A stretch of DNA of 39,237 bases from Bacteroidales bacterium. Its GTDB lineage: Bacteria > Bacteroidota > Bacteroidia > Bacteroidales > Muribaculaceae. Below the pieces are notes generated by a model. It saw only the letters and a program-made list of their open reading frames with translations, did not search any database and was not told the DNA's origin. Location of the stretch: positions 1-39,237 of the forward strand of contig JAJPXC010000059.1 in NCBI GenBank assembly GCA_021205635.1, read 5' to 3'. The position numbers were made by a program, and so were the translations under genes. Shown here piece by piece: positions 1 through 8,057 of this stretch (positions are counted from its first letter, which is position 1; every line of letters begins with the position of its first letter).

Positions 1-77
1 AGAGTGTTCTTCAAATCAATTGATTAATTTTGCAGTTGCTTGTTGACTCTACAACTATAATATTTTTTTGGAAAGTG

Positions 78-108
78 TTGGAAATTAGCGGGAAAAGTTG
101 TACCTTTG
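78..108 (+). promoter_or_regulatory. Bacteroidales sigma-ABfr-type promoter of the rplM operon
   Basis: TTGG at 78-81, a spacer of exactly 19 bases, then TACCTTTG at 101-108. This matches the Bacteroides housekeeping promoter (TTTG/TTGG, 19-21 bases, TAnnTTTG) in both boxes and in spacing. Transcription should start a few bases after 108, leaving a leader of about 105 bases before the rplM start. Confidence 0.85.
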
Positions 109-147
109 CAGTCCGATTATATCCAAATTAATACCCGGCCCGTAGCT

Positions 148-173
148 CAAAACGCTTTTGGCCGAGCGTTTTG
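148..173 (+). promoter_or_regulatory. Hairpin in the rplM 5' leader, possible r-protein autoregulation site
   Basis: A perfect 9-bp stem, CAAAACGCT (148-156) with AGCGTTTTG (165-173), closes an 8-base loop TTTGGCCG. It lies in the untranslated leader between the promoter and the GTG start at 220 and is not followed by a U-run, so it is not a terminator. L13 operons are autoregulated through their leaders in other bacteria. Assigning that role here is inference from position and structure. Confidence 0.45.
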
Positions 174-219
174 CGGTGAAATGCCAACTGTAATTAACTA
201 TTAATTAAAGATTTAAGAA

Positions 220-699
220 GTGGATACTTTAAGCTACAAAACCCAAGCTCCCAACGCTCAATCGGTAGAGCGCGAGTGGGTTTTAATCGACGCGACCGAC
301 CAGGTGCTCGGCCGTCTTTGCTCGCAGGTGGCAAAAATCCTGCGCGGCAAGCACAAAGCAAGCTACACCCCCTTCGTGGAGTGCGGCGACAACGTAGTGA
401 TCATCAACGCCGACAAAATCAAGCTCACCGGCAAGAAATGGGATGACAAAGAATACCTGTCGTTCACCGGATACCCCGGCGGACAGCGCGTCACCACCCC
501 CGCTCGCCTGATGGCAAAGTCCAAAAACAAAACCATCAAGGCCGGTTACCATCCCCTGTTCCTCCGCGCCATGAAGGGCATGCTCCCCAAGAACCGCCTT
601 GGCCGCACCCTCCTGGGCAACCTGCACGTGTTCAACGGTCCCGAGCACCCCTATGAGGCTCAGAACCCCAAGCAAATCGACATCAACAAAGTTAAATAA
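220..699 (+). CDS. rplM: 50S ribosomal protein L13 (uL13)
   Basis: This is a large-subunit ribosomal protein of 159 residues, slightly longer than the roughly 142-150 usual in the family, with extra residues at the N-terminus. The L13 core is clear: VLGRLCSQVAKIL around residues 28-40, the GYPGG stretch in the middle, and GPEHPYEAQNP near the C-terminus. The start is GTG at 220, the only start that gives the full conserved N-terminus; no Shine-Dalgarno is visible, as usual in this phylum. It is the first gene of rplM-rpsI-rpsB-tsf, with rpsI starting 8 bases after its stop. A hairpin in the leader may allow feedback control. Confidence 0.97.
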   Translation: MDTLSYKTQAPNAQSVEREWVLIDATDQVLGRLCSQVAKILRGKHKASYTPFVECGDNVVIINADKIKLTGKKWDDKEYLSFTGYPGGQRVTTPARLMAKSKNKTIKAGYHPLFLRAMKGMLPKNRLGRTLLGNLHVFNGPEHPYEAQNPKQIDINKVK

Positions 700-707
700 T
701 TGAAGCA

Positions 708-1094
708 GTGGAAACAGTAAATGCAATCGGCCGCCGCAAAGCCGCCATCGCCCGCGTGATCGTAAAGGAAGGCAACGGTGAGATCATCATCAACAAGCGC
801 CCCTTGGACGTATACTTCCCCTCCTCGATCCTCCAGTACATCGTGAAGCAACCCCTCACCACCCTCGACTGCTCCGAGAAATACGACATCAAGGTCAACC
901 TCGACGGTGGCGGTTACAAAGGCCAAGCCGAGGCCCTGCGCCTGGCTATCGCCCGCGCCCTGGTGAAGATCAACCCCGAGGACAAGCCCGCCCTCCGCAA
1001 GGAAGGCTTCATGACCCGCGACCCCCGCGTCGTAGAGCGTAAGAAGCCCGGTCAGCCCAAGGCACGCAAGCGCTTCCAGTTCAGCAAGCGTTAA
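708..1094 (+). CDS. rpsI: 30S ribosomal protein S9 (uS9)
   Basis: This small-subunit protein of 128 residues has the family length. The N-terminal AIGRRKAAIARV motif (about residues 6-17) and the basic C-terminal tail ending KRFQFSKR, which in the family reaches the P-site tRNA, are both present. Translation starts at GTG 708, 8 bases after the rplM stop, so the pair is co-transcribed and probably translationally coupled. Both rplM and rpsI use GTG starts, whereas rpsB and tsf use ATG. A tandem heptamer array begins 11 bases after its stop. Confidence 0.97.
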   Translation: METVNAIGRRKAAIARVIVKEGNGEIIINKRPLDVYFPSSILQYIVKQPLTTLDCSEKYDIKVNLDGGGYKGQAEALRLAIARALVKINPEDKPALRKEGFMTRDPRVVERKKPGQPKARKRFQFSKR

Positions 1095-1105
1095 TACAGA
1101 ATCAG

Positions 1106-1194
1106 TTTAAAGTTAAAGGTACAAAGTTTAAAGTTAATACTCACATCGATTCCAACCAGAAAGTCATTTAACCTTAAACTTTAAACTTTAAACT
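1106..1194. repeat. Two facing heptamer arrays between rpsI and rpsB
   Basis: Five 7-base units run from 1106 to 1140 (TTTAAAG, TTAAAGG, TACAAAG, TTTAAAG, TTAATAC). After 26 bases, four more lie at 1167-1194 (TTTAACC, then TTAAACT three times). The second block is roughly the reverse complement of the first, so the two can form a long AU-rich stem within the operon transcript. The rest of the rpsI-rpsB gap (1195-1288) shows no promoter or gene. Confidence 0.8.
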
Positions 1195-1288
1195 ACAAGA
1201 GTGTTTAGCATCTAAATCGCGGCGATGGACACGTTCCCTACCCCACGATTGATATTCAAAAAGAACGTAAACAACCACCAAACAAAAA

Positions 1289-2143
1289 ATGTCAACACCC
1301 ACATTTGACCAACTTCTTGAGGCAGGTTGCCACTTCGGCCACTTGAAAAGGAAATGGAATCCTGCCATGGCTCCTTACATCTTCATGGAGCGCAACGGTA
1401 TCCACATCATCGACCTCTACAAAACAGCAGCCAAGGTTGAGGAAGCCGCAGCTGCACTCAAATCAATAGCCAAGGCCGGCAAAAAGGTGCTCTTCGTAGC
1501 CACCAAAAAGCAGGCCAAGCAGGTGATCGCCGACAAGGCCTCATCGATCAACATGCCATATGTGATCGAGCGCTGGCCCGGCGGCATGCTCACCAACTTC
1601 CCCACCATCCGCAAGGCTGTGAAGAAGATGACCTCCATCGACAAAATGTCGAAGGACGGCACCTTCGACAACCTCTCCAAGCGCGAGAAACTCCAGATCA
1701 CACGTCAGCGCGCTAAGCTCGAGAAGAACCTCGGCTCTATCGCCGACCTGAACCGTCTTCCCTCGGCCCTCTTCGTGGTTGACGTGCTGAAAGAGCGCAT
1801 CGCCGTTGCCGAGGCCAACCGTCTGGGCATCCCCGTGTTCGCTATGGTCGACACCAACTCCGACCCCACCAACATCGACTTCATGATCCCGGCCAACGAC
1901 GACGCATCCAAGTCGATCGAGATCATCCTCGACACCGTCGTTTCCGCTATGGCCGAGGGGCTGGAGGAGCGCAAAGCCGAAAAGGTGGATATGCCCGAGG
2001 ACAAGGACGCACCCGAGGCTAAGGAGGCTCCCAAGCGTGAGCGCCGCCGCGTGCGCCGCGAGGAGGCTGAGGCTCCCGCAGACGAGGCTCCCAAGGCCGA
2101 GGAGGCTCCCGCAGCTGAGGCCACCGAGGCCGCAGCCGAGTAA
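1289..2143 (+). CDS. rpsB: 30S ribosomal protein S2 (uS2) with an acidic Ala/Pro/Glu-rich tail
   Basis: This is a small-subunit ribosomal protein of 284 residues. The S2 core covers about residues 1-228: FDQLLEAGCHFGH at the N-terminus, RWPGGMLTNF in the middle and PVFAMVDTNSDP near residue 190. The last 55 or so residues are a low-complexity tail rich in Glu, Ala and Pro with a short Arg-rich patch (RERRRVRRE). Such a tail is absent from E. coli S2, though extended S2 proteins occur in this phylum. The ATG at 1289 follows an A-rich stretch. tsf begins 37 bases downstream, the nearly universal rpsB-tsf order. Confidence 0.97.
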   Translation: MSTPTFDQLLEAGCHFGHLKRKWNPAMAPYIFMERNGIHIIDLYKTAAKVEEAAAALKSIAKAGKKVLFVATKKQAKQVIADKASSINMPYVIERWPGGMLTNFPTIRKAVKKMTSIDKMSKDGTFDNLSKREKLQITRQRAKLEKNLGSIADLNRLPSALFVVDVLKERIAVAEANRLGIPVFAMVDTNSDPTNIDFMIPANDDASKSIEIILDTVVSAMAEGLEERKAEKVDMPEDKDAPEAKEAPKRERRRVRREEAEAPADEAPKAEEAPAAEATEAAAE

Positions 2144-2180
2144 TTTTCATTAATCTCTTAACCAAGAAAGGAATACAATT

Positions 2181-3179
2181 ATGGCAGTAACAATAGCAGA
2201 GATCACCAAGCTCCGCAACCTCACCCAGGCTGGCTTGATGGACTGCAAAAAAGCCCTCATCGAGACTGATGGCGACATCGAGGCCGCAGTTGAGATCCTC
2301 CGCAAAAAAGGTCAGGCTGTAGCCGCCAAGCGCGAGGACCGTCAGGCAGCCGAGGGTCACGTAGTGGCTAAAGTGTGCGAGTGCGGCAAATTCGGCGCCG
2401 TTCTCTCCCTCAAGTGTGAGACCGACTTCGTAGCCAAAAACGCTGGCTTCGTAGCCCTCGCCGAGCAAATCATCGACGCAGCCGTTAAGGCACAGGTCAA
2501 GACCCTCGACGAGCTCAAGGCCCTCACCATCGACGGCCGCACCGTAGCCGACCTCATCGTTGAGGAGACCGGCAAAACCGGCGAGAAGACTGAAATCGGC
2601 GACTACATCACCGTTGAGGCCCCCTCGGTAGCAGTTTACAACCACTTCAACCACAAGCTCTCCACCATCGTAGGCTTCAACCTCGAGGGCGTTGATCCCC
2701 AGGTAGGCCGCGAGGTGGCAATGCAGATCGCATCCATGAACCCCGCCGCTGTCGACCGCGACCACGTGCCCGCTTCCGTTATCGAGAGCGAGAAGGCCGT
2801 CGCCATCGAGAAGACCAAGCAGGAGCAGGTATGGAAGGCCGTTGAGCACGCCCTGAAGAAAGCCGGCTTGAACCCCAACCACTTCGACACCGACGACCAC
2901 ATCTCCTCCAACATTACCAAGGGTTGGATCACCGAGGATGAAGCCGCCAAGGGTCGCGAGATCATCAAGACCGTTTCCGAGGAGAAGTCGGCCAACCTCC
3001 CCGCAGCCATGATCGAGAACATCACCAAGGGCCGCTTGAACAAATTCTTCAAGGAGAGCTGCTTGATGGAGCAATCGTTCATCCAGGACGAGAAGATCAC
3101 CGTCGGCGAGTTCCTCGGCAAGACCCAGAAGGGCCTCGTTGCCGTCGACTTCGCCCGCGTCAACCTCAACCAGGACTAA
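2181..3179 (+). CDS. tsf: Translation elongation factor Ts
   Basis: EF-Ts is the guanine-nucleotide exchange factor for EF-Tu and acts in the cytoplasm. The N-terminal UBA-like module is clear ([16 protein letters not shown], then [13 protein letters not shown]), followed by the TDFV motif at residues 81-84 that contacts EF-Tu. Its 332 residues are somewhat longer than the E. coli protein (about 283). The extra length lies in the second half of the core, as in other Bacteroidales. It is the last gene of the ribosomal operon, followed by a nonamer array and a Rho-independent terminator. Confidence 0.97.
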   Translation: MAVTIAEITKLRNLTQAGLMDCKKALIETDGDIEAAVEILRKKGQAVAAKREDRQAAEGHVVAKVCECGKFGAVLSLKCETDFVAKNAGFVALAEQIIDAAVKAQVKTLDELKALTIDGRTVADLIVEETGKTGEKTEIGDYITVEAPSVAVYNHFNHKLSTIVGFNLEGVDPQVGREVAMQIASMNPAAVDRDHVPASVIESEKAVAIEKTKQEQVWKAVEHALKKAGLNPNHFDTDDHISSNITKGWITEDEAAKGREIIKTVSEEKSANLPAAMIENITKGRLNKFFKESCLMEQSFIQDEKITVGEFLGKTQKGLVAVDFARVNLNQD

Positions 3180-3194
3180 TCCCCCGCGGAAATT

Positions 3195-3257
3195 CCGAAA
3201 TTTCCGAGAATCCCGAGAATCCCGGAAATCCCGAGAATCCCGGAAATCGCGAAGAAC
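3195..3257. repeat. Tandem nonamer array downstream of tsf
   Basis: Seven 9-base units run head to tail: CCGAAATTT, CCGAGAATC, CCGAGAATC, CCGGAAATC, CCGAGAATC, CCGGAAATC, GCGAAGAAC. It lies between the tsf stop and the operon terminator. The unit differs in sequence and length from the arrays elsewhere in the window. Confidence 0.85.
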
Positions 3258-3265
3258 CAATACAA

Positions 3266-3298
3266 GGAGCCATGCCGCCAAGCGTGGCTCCCTTTTTT
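3266..3298 (+). terminator. Rho-independent terminator of the rplM-tsf operon
   Basis: Stem GGAGCCATGC (3266-3275) pairs with GCGTGGCTCC (3282-3291), with one G-U pair that works only in plus-strand RNA; the loop is CGCCAA. It is followed by C and six T (3293-3298). Confidence 0.9.
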
Positions 3299-3415
3299 GT
3301 GCCAAGCTCTCCCGATAAAGCGTCAAAAAGAATTTGCTCCCCAAGCAGCCCAGGTGAAAACCATTCCGCAAAAATATTTGGCGAAATTCACGGAAAATCA
3401 CTAAATTCGCGACAA

Positions 3416-3423
3416 TATTCTTG
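3416..3423 (+). promoter_or_regulatory. Possible -7 element of hpt
   Basis: TATTCTTG lies 4 bases before the hpt ATG and has one mismatch to TAnnTTTG. No good -33 box sits 19-21 bases upstream. If used, the mRNA would be leaderless or nearly so. Confidence 0.35.
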
Positions 3424-3427
3424 CCCC

Positions 3428-3976
3428 ATGAACGACGTCACCTACAACGGCCTCACTTTCGAGCCATTTATCACCCGTGAACAGATCGGCGAGCGCATCC
3501 AGCAACTCGCCAAGGACATCAAGCGCGATTGCCAAGGGAAGTTGCCCTTGTTCCTGTGCGTATTGAACGGCGCTTTCGCCTTCGCCTCCGACCTTTTCCG
3601 AGCTGTCGACATGGACGCCGAGATCTCTTTCCTGCGTCTCAAAAGCTACGAAAGCATGGCCTCGACCGGCGTGATCAAGGAGGTGCTTGGCCTCAACGAG
3701 GACATCAAGGGGCGCACCGTCATAGTCGTGGAGGACATCGTCGACACTGGTCACACCATCAAGAACGTCATCGACACCCTCAAGGCCAAGGAACCCGCCG
3801 AGATAAAGATCGCCACCCTCCTGTTCAAGCCCGAGGCACTCAAGCACGACGTCAAGCCCGACTATGTGGCATTTGAAATCCCCCCGAAATTCATCATCGG
3901 CTACGGCCTCGACCTCGACGGCCTGGCCCGCAACCTCCCCGACATTTACGTCCTGAAAGAGGAGAAAAAGGACTAA
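3428..3976 (+). CDS. hpt: Hypoxanthine phosphoribosyltransferase
   Basis: This enzyme of purine salvage converts hypoxanthine (and usually guanine) plus PRPP to IMP or GMP in the cytoplasm. The protein has 182 residues, normal for the family. The PRPP-binding loop [12 protein letters not shown] lies at about residues 100-111 with the paired acidic residues E102 and D103, and a [13 protein letters not shown] stretch is found near the N-terminus. The ATG at 3428 is chosen because the frame is open further upstream only through the preceding terminator (3266-3298). adk follows 117 bases later. The gene appears to be transcribed on its own after the ribosomal operon terminates. Confidence 0.95.
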   Translation: MNDVTYNGLTFEPFITREQIGERIQQLAKDIKRDCQGKLPLFLCVLNGAFAFASDLFRAVDMDAEISFLRLKSYESMASTGVIKEVLGLNEDIKGRTVIVVEDIVDTGHTIKNVIDTLKAKEPAEIKIATLLFKPEALKHDVKPDYVAFEIPPKFIIGYGLDLDGLARNLPDIYVLKEEKKD

Positions 3977-4093
3977 TCACTCCCCCTATCTTGGGGTTCA
4001 CAGGCTCCACGCCATCTATTATATAGAGCCTTTGGGGCGACAAAGGTCAAGTAAAATCAATTAACGGTAGCAATTTTTAGGCAACAGAAAGAT

Positions 4094-4690
4094 ATGTTGA
4101 ATTTGGTAATATTCGGTGCGCCCGGAAGCGGCAAAGGCACCCAGAGCGAAAAGCTCATCGACAACTACGGCCTCTACCACATCTCCACCGGTGAGGTGCT
4201 TCGCGACCACATCGCACGCGGCACCGAGCTTGGACGCGTGGCCGACACCTACATCTCACGCGGACAGCTTATCCCCGATGACCTGATGATACATATCCTG
4301 GGCGACCTTCTGGACAACGACCCCCGCACGGCCGAGGGCGTCATCTTCGACGGCTTCCCCCGCACAATCAACCAAGCCAAGGCCCTCAACAAAATGCTCG
4401 AGGATCGCGGATCCAAGGTGCACGCCGTAATCGGCCTCGAGGTCGACGACGACGAGCTGGTTGACCGCCTACTCCTGCGCGGACAGCAATCGGGCCGCGC
4501 CGACGACAACCTCGACACAATCAAACAACGTCTACACGTCTACCACTCCCAAACACAGCCCCTCCAGGAATTTTACAAGGAGGAAGGCAAATATCACTCA
4601 ATCCACGGCTCGGGCGCCATCGACGATATTTTCGACAATATACGCCACTCCCTCGCCCGCGTCGACGTACACCCCACAACTAAAAAATGA
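4094..4690 (+). CDS. adk: Adenylate kinase
   Basis: It catalyses ATP + AMP to 2 ADP. The 198 residues include the P-loop GAPGSGKGTQ (8-17), the AMP-binding DGFPRT motif (86-91) and the RLLLRGQQSGRADD segment. The LID is the short form without zinc-binding cysteines. The ATG at 4094 puts the P-loop at the expected distance from the N-terminus. Its stop TGA overlaps the ATG of the M6 protease gene by 4 bases (ATGA), so the two genes are probably translationally coupled. That is an odd pairing of a core enzyme with a secreted protease. Confidence 0.96.
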   Translation: MLNLVIFGAPGSGKGTQSEKLIDNYGLYHISTGEVLRDHIARGTELGRVADTYISRGQLIPDDLMIHILGDLLDNDPRTAEGVIFDGFPRTINQAKALNKMLEDRGSKVHAVIGLEVDDDELVDRLLLRGQQSGRADDNLDTIKQRLHVYHSQTQPLQEFYKEEGKYHSIHGSGAIDDIFDNIRHSLARVDVHPTTKK

Positions 4691-7476
4691 CACAACTGCG
4701 CAAACTGTACATAGCCGGGGTGATAGCCATCCTGGCTTCGCCTGTTTCACGTGCCATAAAGGCCTCTCCCGACCCCTTCGAATACACCCTCGAGGACGGT
4801 ACCACCGTCATGCTCACCCTCCACGGCGACGAGTATGCCCATTATTACACCGACGCCACCGGCATCATCCTCACCGAAGCCACTGACGGGCTTCTCCATT
4901 ATGCCACGCTGGGCACCGACGGCACTTTCGTGGCCATGGCCGACGTTTACCATCCTTTGGCAGCCTCTCCTTGGCAGGACCGAGAAGCATTGCTACAGGC
5001 TTTCAGCAAAAATGATGAGCGCTCCCGCATCCAGCAGCGCAAGGCCGCTCCCGAGTCGTCACGCCTTAGTTTCCCCACCAAAGGCTCGCCTCACGTGGCT
5101 GTGGTGCTAGTAGAGTTCTCCGACAACTCCTTCACCATCGAGGACCCACAAGGCACCTACGACCGCATGTTCAACTCTACGGGGTTCAACGAGTATGGAG
5201 CCACAGGCTCGGTTATCGACTATTACACCGAGAACTCCGACGGCCAGTTCACCCCCATCTTCGACATCCTCGGTCCGGTAAAGCTCGCCAATAATATCGC
5301 CTACTATGGTGGCAACAACTCATCGGGCAACGACCAACGACCCGCTCAGATGGTAATCGACGCATGCCTGCTATTGGACGACGAAGTTGATTTCTCGATC
5401 TACGACACGGATGATGACGGCTGGATTGACAACGTCTACGTGTTCTACGCCGGCTATGGCGAAGCTGATGGCGGTGGCGCCAATACTATCTGGCCCCACT
5501 CCTGGAACGTGTTCTACGGCGCGGGGTTGAGTTGCGAGCTCGACGGCAAACGCCTCGACCACTACGCCACTTCCCAAGAGTTGTCAAAGAGCACCAATAC
5601 CTTGACTGGCATCGGCACTTTCTGTCACGAGTTTGGCCACGTGCTTTCGCTTCCCGACCTTTACGCCACCAACTACTCGGGAGCCTTCACCCCCGGCAGC
5701 TTCTCATTGATGGACAGCGGATCCTACAACAACAGCTCACGCACCCCCCCGCTCCATTCGGCCTACGAACGCTACTGCCTTGGCTGGATTGAGCCCGAGG
5801 AACTTGTTGAGCAGCAAAACGTCACTCTTTTGCCCACCTGCGACCCCGAGGGCATCAACGACGCTTGGCTCATCTCCACCGACGTCGACAACGAGTATTA
5901 CGTGCTTGAGAACCGCCAACGCTCGGGTTGGGACAGCTATCTCCCAGGCCACGGCATGCTCATCTGGCACATCGACTACGACGCCAAGCAATGGAACTCC
6001 AACACGGTGAACAACGACAAGTCGAAGCAATACGTCGACCTGGTGGAGGCCGACGGTAAGGCCACCAGCACCTCACGCGGTGGCGATCCCTTCCCCGGCA
6101 CCGCCAACGTCACCTCTTTCACCGACGACACTACCCCCTCCATGCGTCCCTGGAGCGGCGTAATGCTCTATAAGCCCATCACCAACATCCAAGAAAGCTC
6201 GGATGGCGTGATCACCTTCCTGTTTGACGGCGGCGACAACATTTTCGACCCTATTGTGGTGGAAGTTCCCACGGCTGAGGCTGGCACGCTTACCCCTGGC
6301 GAGTGCACCCTCCGCTGGAACTCGGTTGACGGCGCAACATCTTATGTGGTCAACGTCTACTCACGCGACGACAACGGTCAAAAGATTTACCACGCCGACT
6401 ATTATAAGAAGAACGTGGGCGACGTCACGGAGATCTACCTAGATGACCTCACCCCATCGTGCACCTATTATTGCCAAGTGAGAGCCACCAACGGTATCAA
6501 CTCCTCTTCCCCTTCCGAGGAAATCTCGTTCACCATGCTTCCCCCCACGCTGAAATACCTCCAGCCCGAGAACCTGCGATTCTCCGACATCGAGGACACC
6601 TCCTTCACAGTGGCGTGGGATCCTGTTGAGGACGCTCAGAGCTATCGCGTGACGCTCTATCCCATCGCACTTGGCGACCCCTGGATGGAGCTGGTGGACT
6701 TTACCGACTCGGAATTACCCGACGGTTGGACCTTATCTGGTGGCCAGATTACAAATGTAGACTCTGACAGCTCGGCCAATCCTCCGTTGTTAAAAATGAG
6801 CACCACTGGCAACACTTTAATCTCCCCTACCTACTCAGCGAAGGTGCGCTCCCTGTCGTTCTGGAGTCGGGCTTCGCTCGATAATGGTTCGCTCTACTTA
6901 ACAGTATACGGGCGCGAGGACGACCAGTGGACCGAGCTACAGCAAGTGTATTCCGCGACCACTGGGTCCATCACCCAGGTGCATATCCCCTTGCGAGGCA
7001 TGGATGCCATCAAAATCACGTTCACCCGCTCGCGCGTCAGTGGCAACATCGTTATTGACGACATCAACCTTGGCTGGGGTGGCGATTACCTTACCCTCGA
7101 CAACGGCACAACGGTTGACACCAATGGAGCTACAGCATGGCAGTTTGCCGACTTGACTGCCGGACAGCTTTACGGCGTGGTCGTTGAGGCCTACAACGAC
7201 GAGTATACCTCCAAAGCCACCGCCCTCACCCCTGTTTTTGAATCCAGCTCCAACAGCGTCACCACCCTCGCCTCGGATAATACGATTAATATCCAATCAG
7301 AGGGGTGTCGCGTGGTTGCTTTTGGCATAAACGGCTCGCTCTTTATACATAATATCCAAGGTGCGTTGGTAGGCAGCTATCGGGTCAAAGGGGGGAAAGC
7401 CGTGAGCGAAGAGCTCCCTCCCGGGGTGTATATCGCTAAATTTGGCTCGACTTGCAAAAAAATTATGATTAATTAA
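4687..7476 (+). CDS. Secreted M6-family metalloprotease with Fn3-like, adhesin-like and C-terminal sorting regions
   Basis: This is a large exported zinc protease of 929 residues. A signal-like N-terminus (about 1-24) is followed by a propeptide-like region. The M6/immune-inhibitor-A-like catalytic domain begins near residue 138 and carries HEFGH at 314-318, where the two His and the Glu are the zinc ligands and catalytic base of the HEXXH family. Then comes a fibronectin-III-like domain (about 525-616). A second Fn3-like domain starts near 625 and is interrupted at about 663-797 by a jelly-roll of the choice-of-anchor-J type. The C-terminal 70 residues end in GVYIAKFG...KIMIN, the pattern of type IX secretion sorting domains. 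It overlaps adk by 4 bases and is followed by a strong terminator. The natural substrate cannot be read from the sequence. Confidence 0.9.
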   Translation: MTQLRKLYIAGVIAILASPVSRAIKASPDPFEYTLEDGTTVMLTLHGDEYAHYYTDATGIILTEATDGLLHYATLGTDGTFVAMADVYHPLAASPWQDREALLQAFSKNDERSRIQQRKAAPESSRLSFPTKGSPHVAVVLVEFSDNSFTIEDPQGTYDRMFNSTGFNEYGATGSVIDYYTENSDGQFTPIFDILGPVKLANNIAYYGGNNSSGNDQRPAQMVIDACLLLDDEVDFSIYDTDDDGWIDNVYVFYAGYGEADGGGANTIWPHSWNVFYGAGLSCELDGKRLDHYATSQELSKSTNTLTGIGTFCHEFGHVLSLPDLYATNYSGAFTPGSFSLMDSGSYNNSSRTPPLHSAYERYCLGWIEPEELVEQQNVTLLPTCDPEGINDAWLISTDVDNEYYVLENRQRSGWDSYLPGHGMLIWHIDYDAKQWNSNTVNNDKSKQYVDLVEADGKATSTSRGGDPFPGTANVTSFTDDTTPSMRPWSGVMLYKPITNIQESSDGVITFLFDGGDNIFDPIVVEVPTAEAGTLTPGECTLRWNSVDGATSYVVNVYSRDDNGQKIYHADYYKKNVGDVTEIYLDDLTPSCTYYCQVRATNGINSSSPSEEISFTMLPPTLKYLQPENLRFSDIEDTSFTVAWDPVEDAQSYRVTLYPIALGDPWMELVDFTDSELPDGWTLSGGQITNVDSDSSANPPLLKMSTTGNTLISPTYSAKVRSLSFWSRASLDNGSLYLTVYGREDDQWTELQQVYSATTGSITQVHIPLRGMDAIKITFTRSRVSGNIVIDDINLGWGGDYLTLDNGTTVDTNGATAWQFADLTAGQLYGVVVEAYNDEYTSKATALTPVFESSSNSVTTLASDNTINIQSEGCRVVAFGINGSLFIHNIQGALVGSYRVKGGKAVSEELPPGVYIAKFGSTCKKIMIN

Positions 7477-7501
7477 TATTAGAGCTAAAAGCCTAAGCTA
7501 C

Positions 7502-7534
7502 AGCGTTGTCGCCCTATGGGGGACAACGCTTTTT
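7502..7534 (+). terminator. Rho-independent terminator after the M6 protease gene
   Basis: AGCGTTGTC (7502-7510) pairs with GACAACGCT (7522-7530), with an inner CCC/GGG extension and the loop TAT. It is followed directly by a T-run (7530-7534). Confidence 0.92.
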
Positions 7535-7565
7535 CATAATTTATTGAAAATAAGCGACAAAATAT

Positions 7566-7596
7566 TTGGATTTACGGAAATTAAAGTGTATTTTTG
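7566..7596 (+). promoter_or_regulatory. Strong Bacteroidales promoter with no recognisable gene downstream
   Basis: TTGG (7566-7569), a 19-base spacer, then TATTTTTG (7589-7596), a perfect match in both boxes. It lies just after a terminator, so a transcript starting near 7602 would be independent of the protease operon. The next convincing gene, dusB, starts 460 bases later. Confidence 0.8.
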
Positions 7597-7601
7597 CAGT
7601 G

Positions 7602-7945
7602 ATACCTTAGCGCTACCCAGCGGGGTGGCGTGTTAAAAAGTATAATTATGCACTGCTTTACATTTTTTCGCTTTAATCCGATTATCTATGCTGCAACTAT
7701 GGCCTCTCCCTCCTCCCCCAGCACAGAATAATGTTAAAGATTTACCTCTGGCATCGTTCCGTTGCCGAAGAGGGAGTTGACCGTAGGCTGTCCCCAACTC
7801 GGGGACAGCACAACCCGATATTTGTTGTGAAGTGAGCTGGGCTCAAGCATGCTTCGGCGGCTTGTGTCCAAGGTCTCAAACGACCAATTAGTGTATCTTT
7901 GTTTGTTCCGAAAGGGATGCGTCGTGCGACGCGTCCCTTTCATTA
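7602..7945 (+). ncRNA. Candidate structured non-coding RNA or long structured dusB leader (unidentified)
   Basis: This fills most of the 581-base gap between the M6 protease and dusB. No convincing protein is encoded; the longest starts give a 27-residue peptide (7648-7731) and a 34-residue one from 7732. Visible structure: a 9-bp stem GCTGTCCCC (7787-7795) with GGGGACAGC (7801-7809); then CACAAC (7809-7814) with GTTGTG (7824-7829); both enclosed by GCCGAAG (7764-7770) with CTTCGGC (7854-7860). A very strong hairpin, GAAAGGGATGCGTCG (7910-7924) with CGACGCGTCCCTTTC (7927-7941), has a G-U pair allowed only in plus-strand RNA. I do not recognise RNase P RNA, tmRNA, SRP RNA or 6S RNA. Boundaries are inferred from the promoter and the last hairpin. 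Confidence 0.3.
7894..7901 (+). promoter_or_regulatory. -7 element TATCTTTG immediately upstream of a strong hairpin
   Basis: A perfect TAnnTTTG box without a clear -33 box at 19-21 bases. A transcript starting 5-8 bases later would begin at the base of the 7910-7941 hairpin, giving a 5' stem-loop on a dusB mRNA. It could also be a chance match. Confidence 0.4.
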
Positions 7946-8043
7946 TTAAGCCAACTGACGCTTTTCTTGACCATTTCAACCCAATTTTTGGCTTTTTTGG
8001 CATTTTTAGCGGGCAATTTCACCAAAAACGCGTATCTTCGTGT

Positions 8044-8051
8044 TATATTTG
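8044..8051 (+). promoter_or_regulatory. -7 element TATATTTG just before dusB
   Basis: A perfect TAnnTTTG box ends 6 bases before the dusB ATG at 8058. The -33 region is weak (TTTC at 8017-8020 with a 23-base spacer). If active it would give a leaderless or nearly leaderless mRNA. Confidence 0.45.
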
Positions 8052-8057
8052 TATCAG

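Noticed and set aside
135-180. tRNA-like start GGCCCGTAGCTCA in the rplM leader.
   Set aside because: No anticodon arm, T-loop or acceptor match follows; the next bases form the 148-173 hairpin instead.
2019-3401. Minus-strand ORF of 460 codons opposite tsf.
   Set aside because: Antisense to EF-Ts and running through a terminator and repeat array (a [11 protein letters not shown]-like peptide from the nonamers).
7602-7945. RNase P RNA, tmRNA, SRP RNA or 6S RNA in the gene-free gap.
   Set aside because: The conserved sequence blocks of RNase P RNA and tmRNA that I know are absent, and no SRP Alu/S-domain tetraloop pattern or clear 6S open bubble was found; the identity stays open.
7734-8003. 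Minus-strand ORF of 89 codons in the gap before dusB.
   Set aside because: It spans three hairpins and no start signal or recognisable domain is seen; best viewed as chance reading of a structured region.
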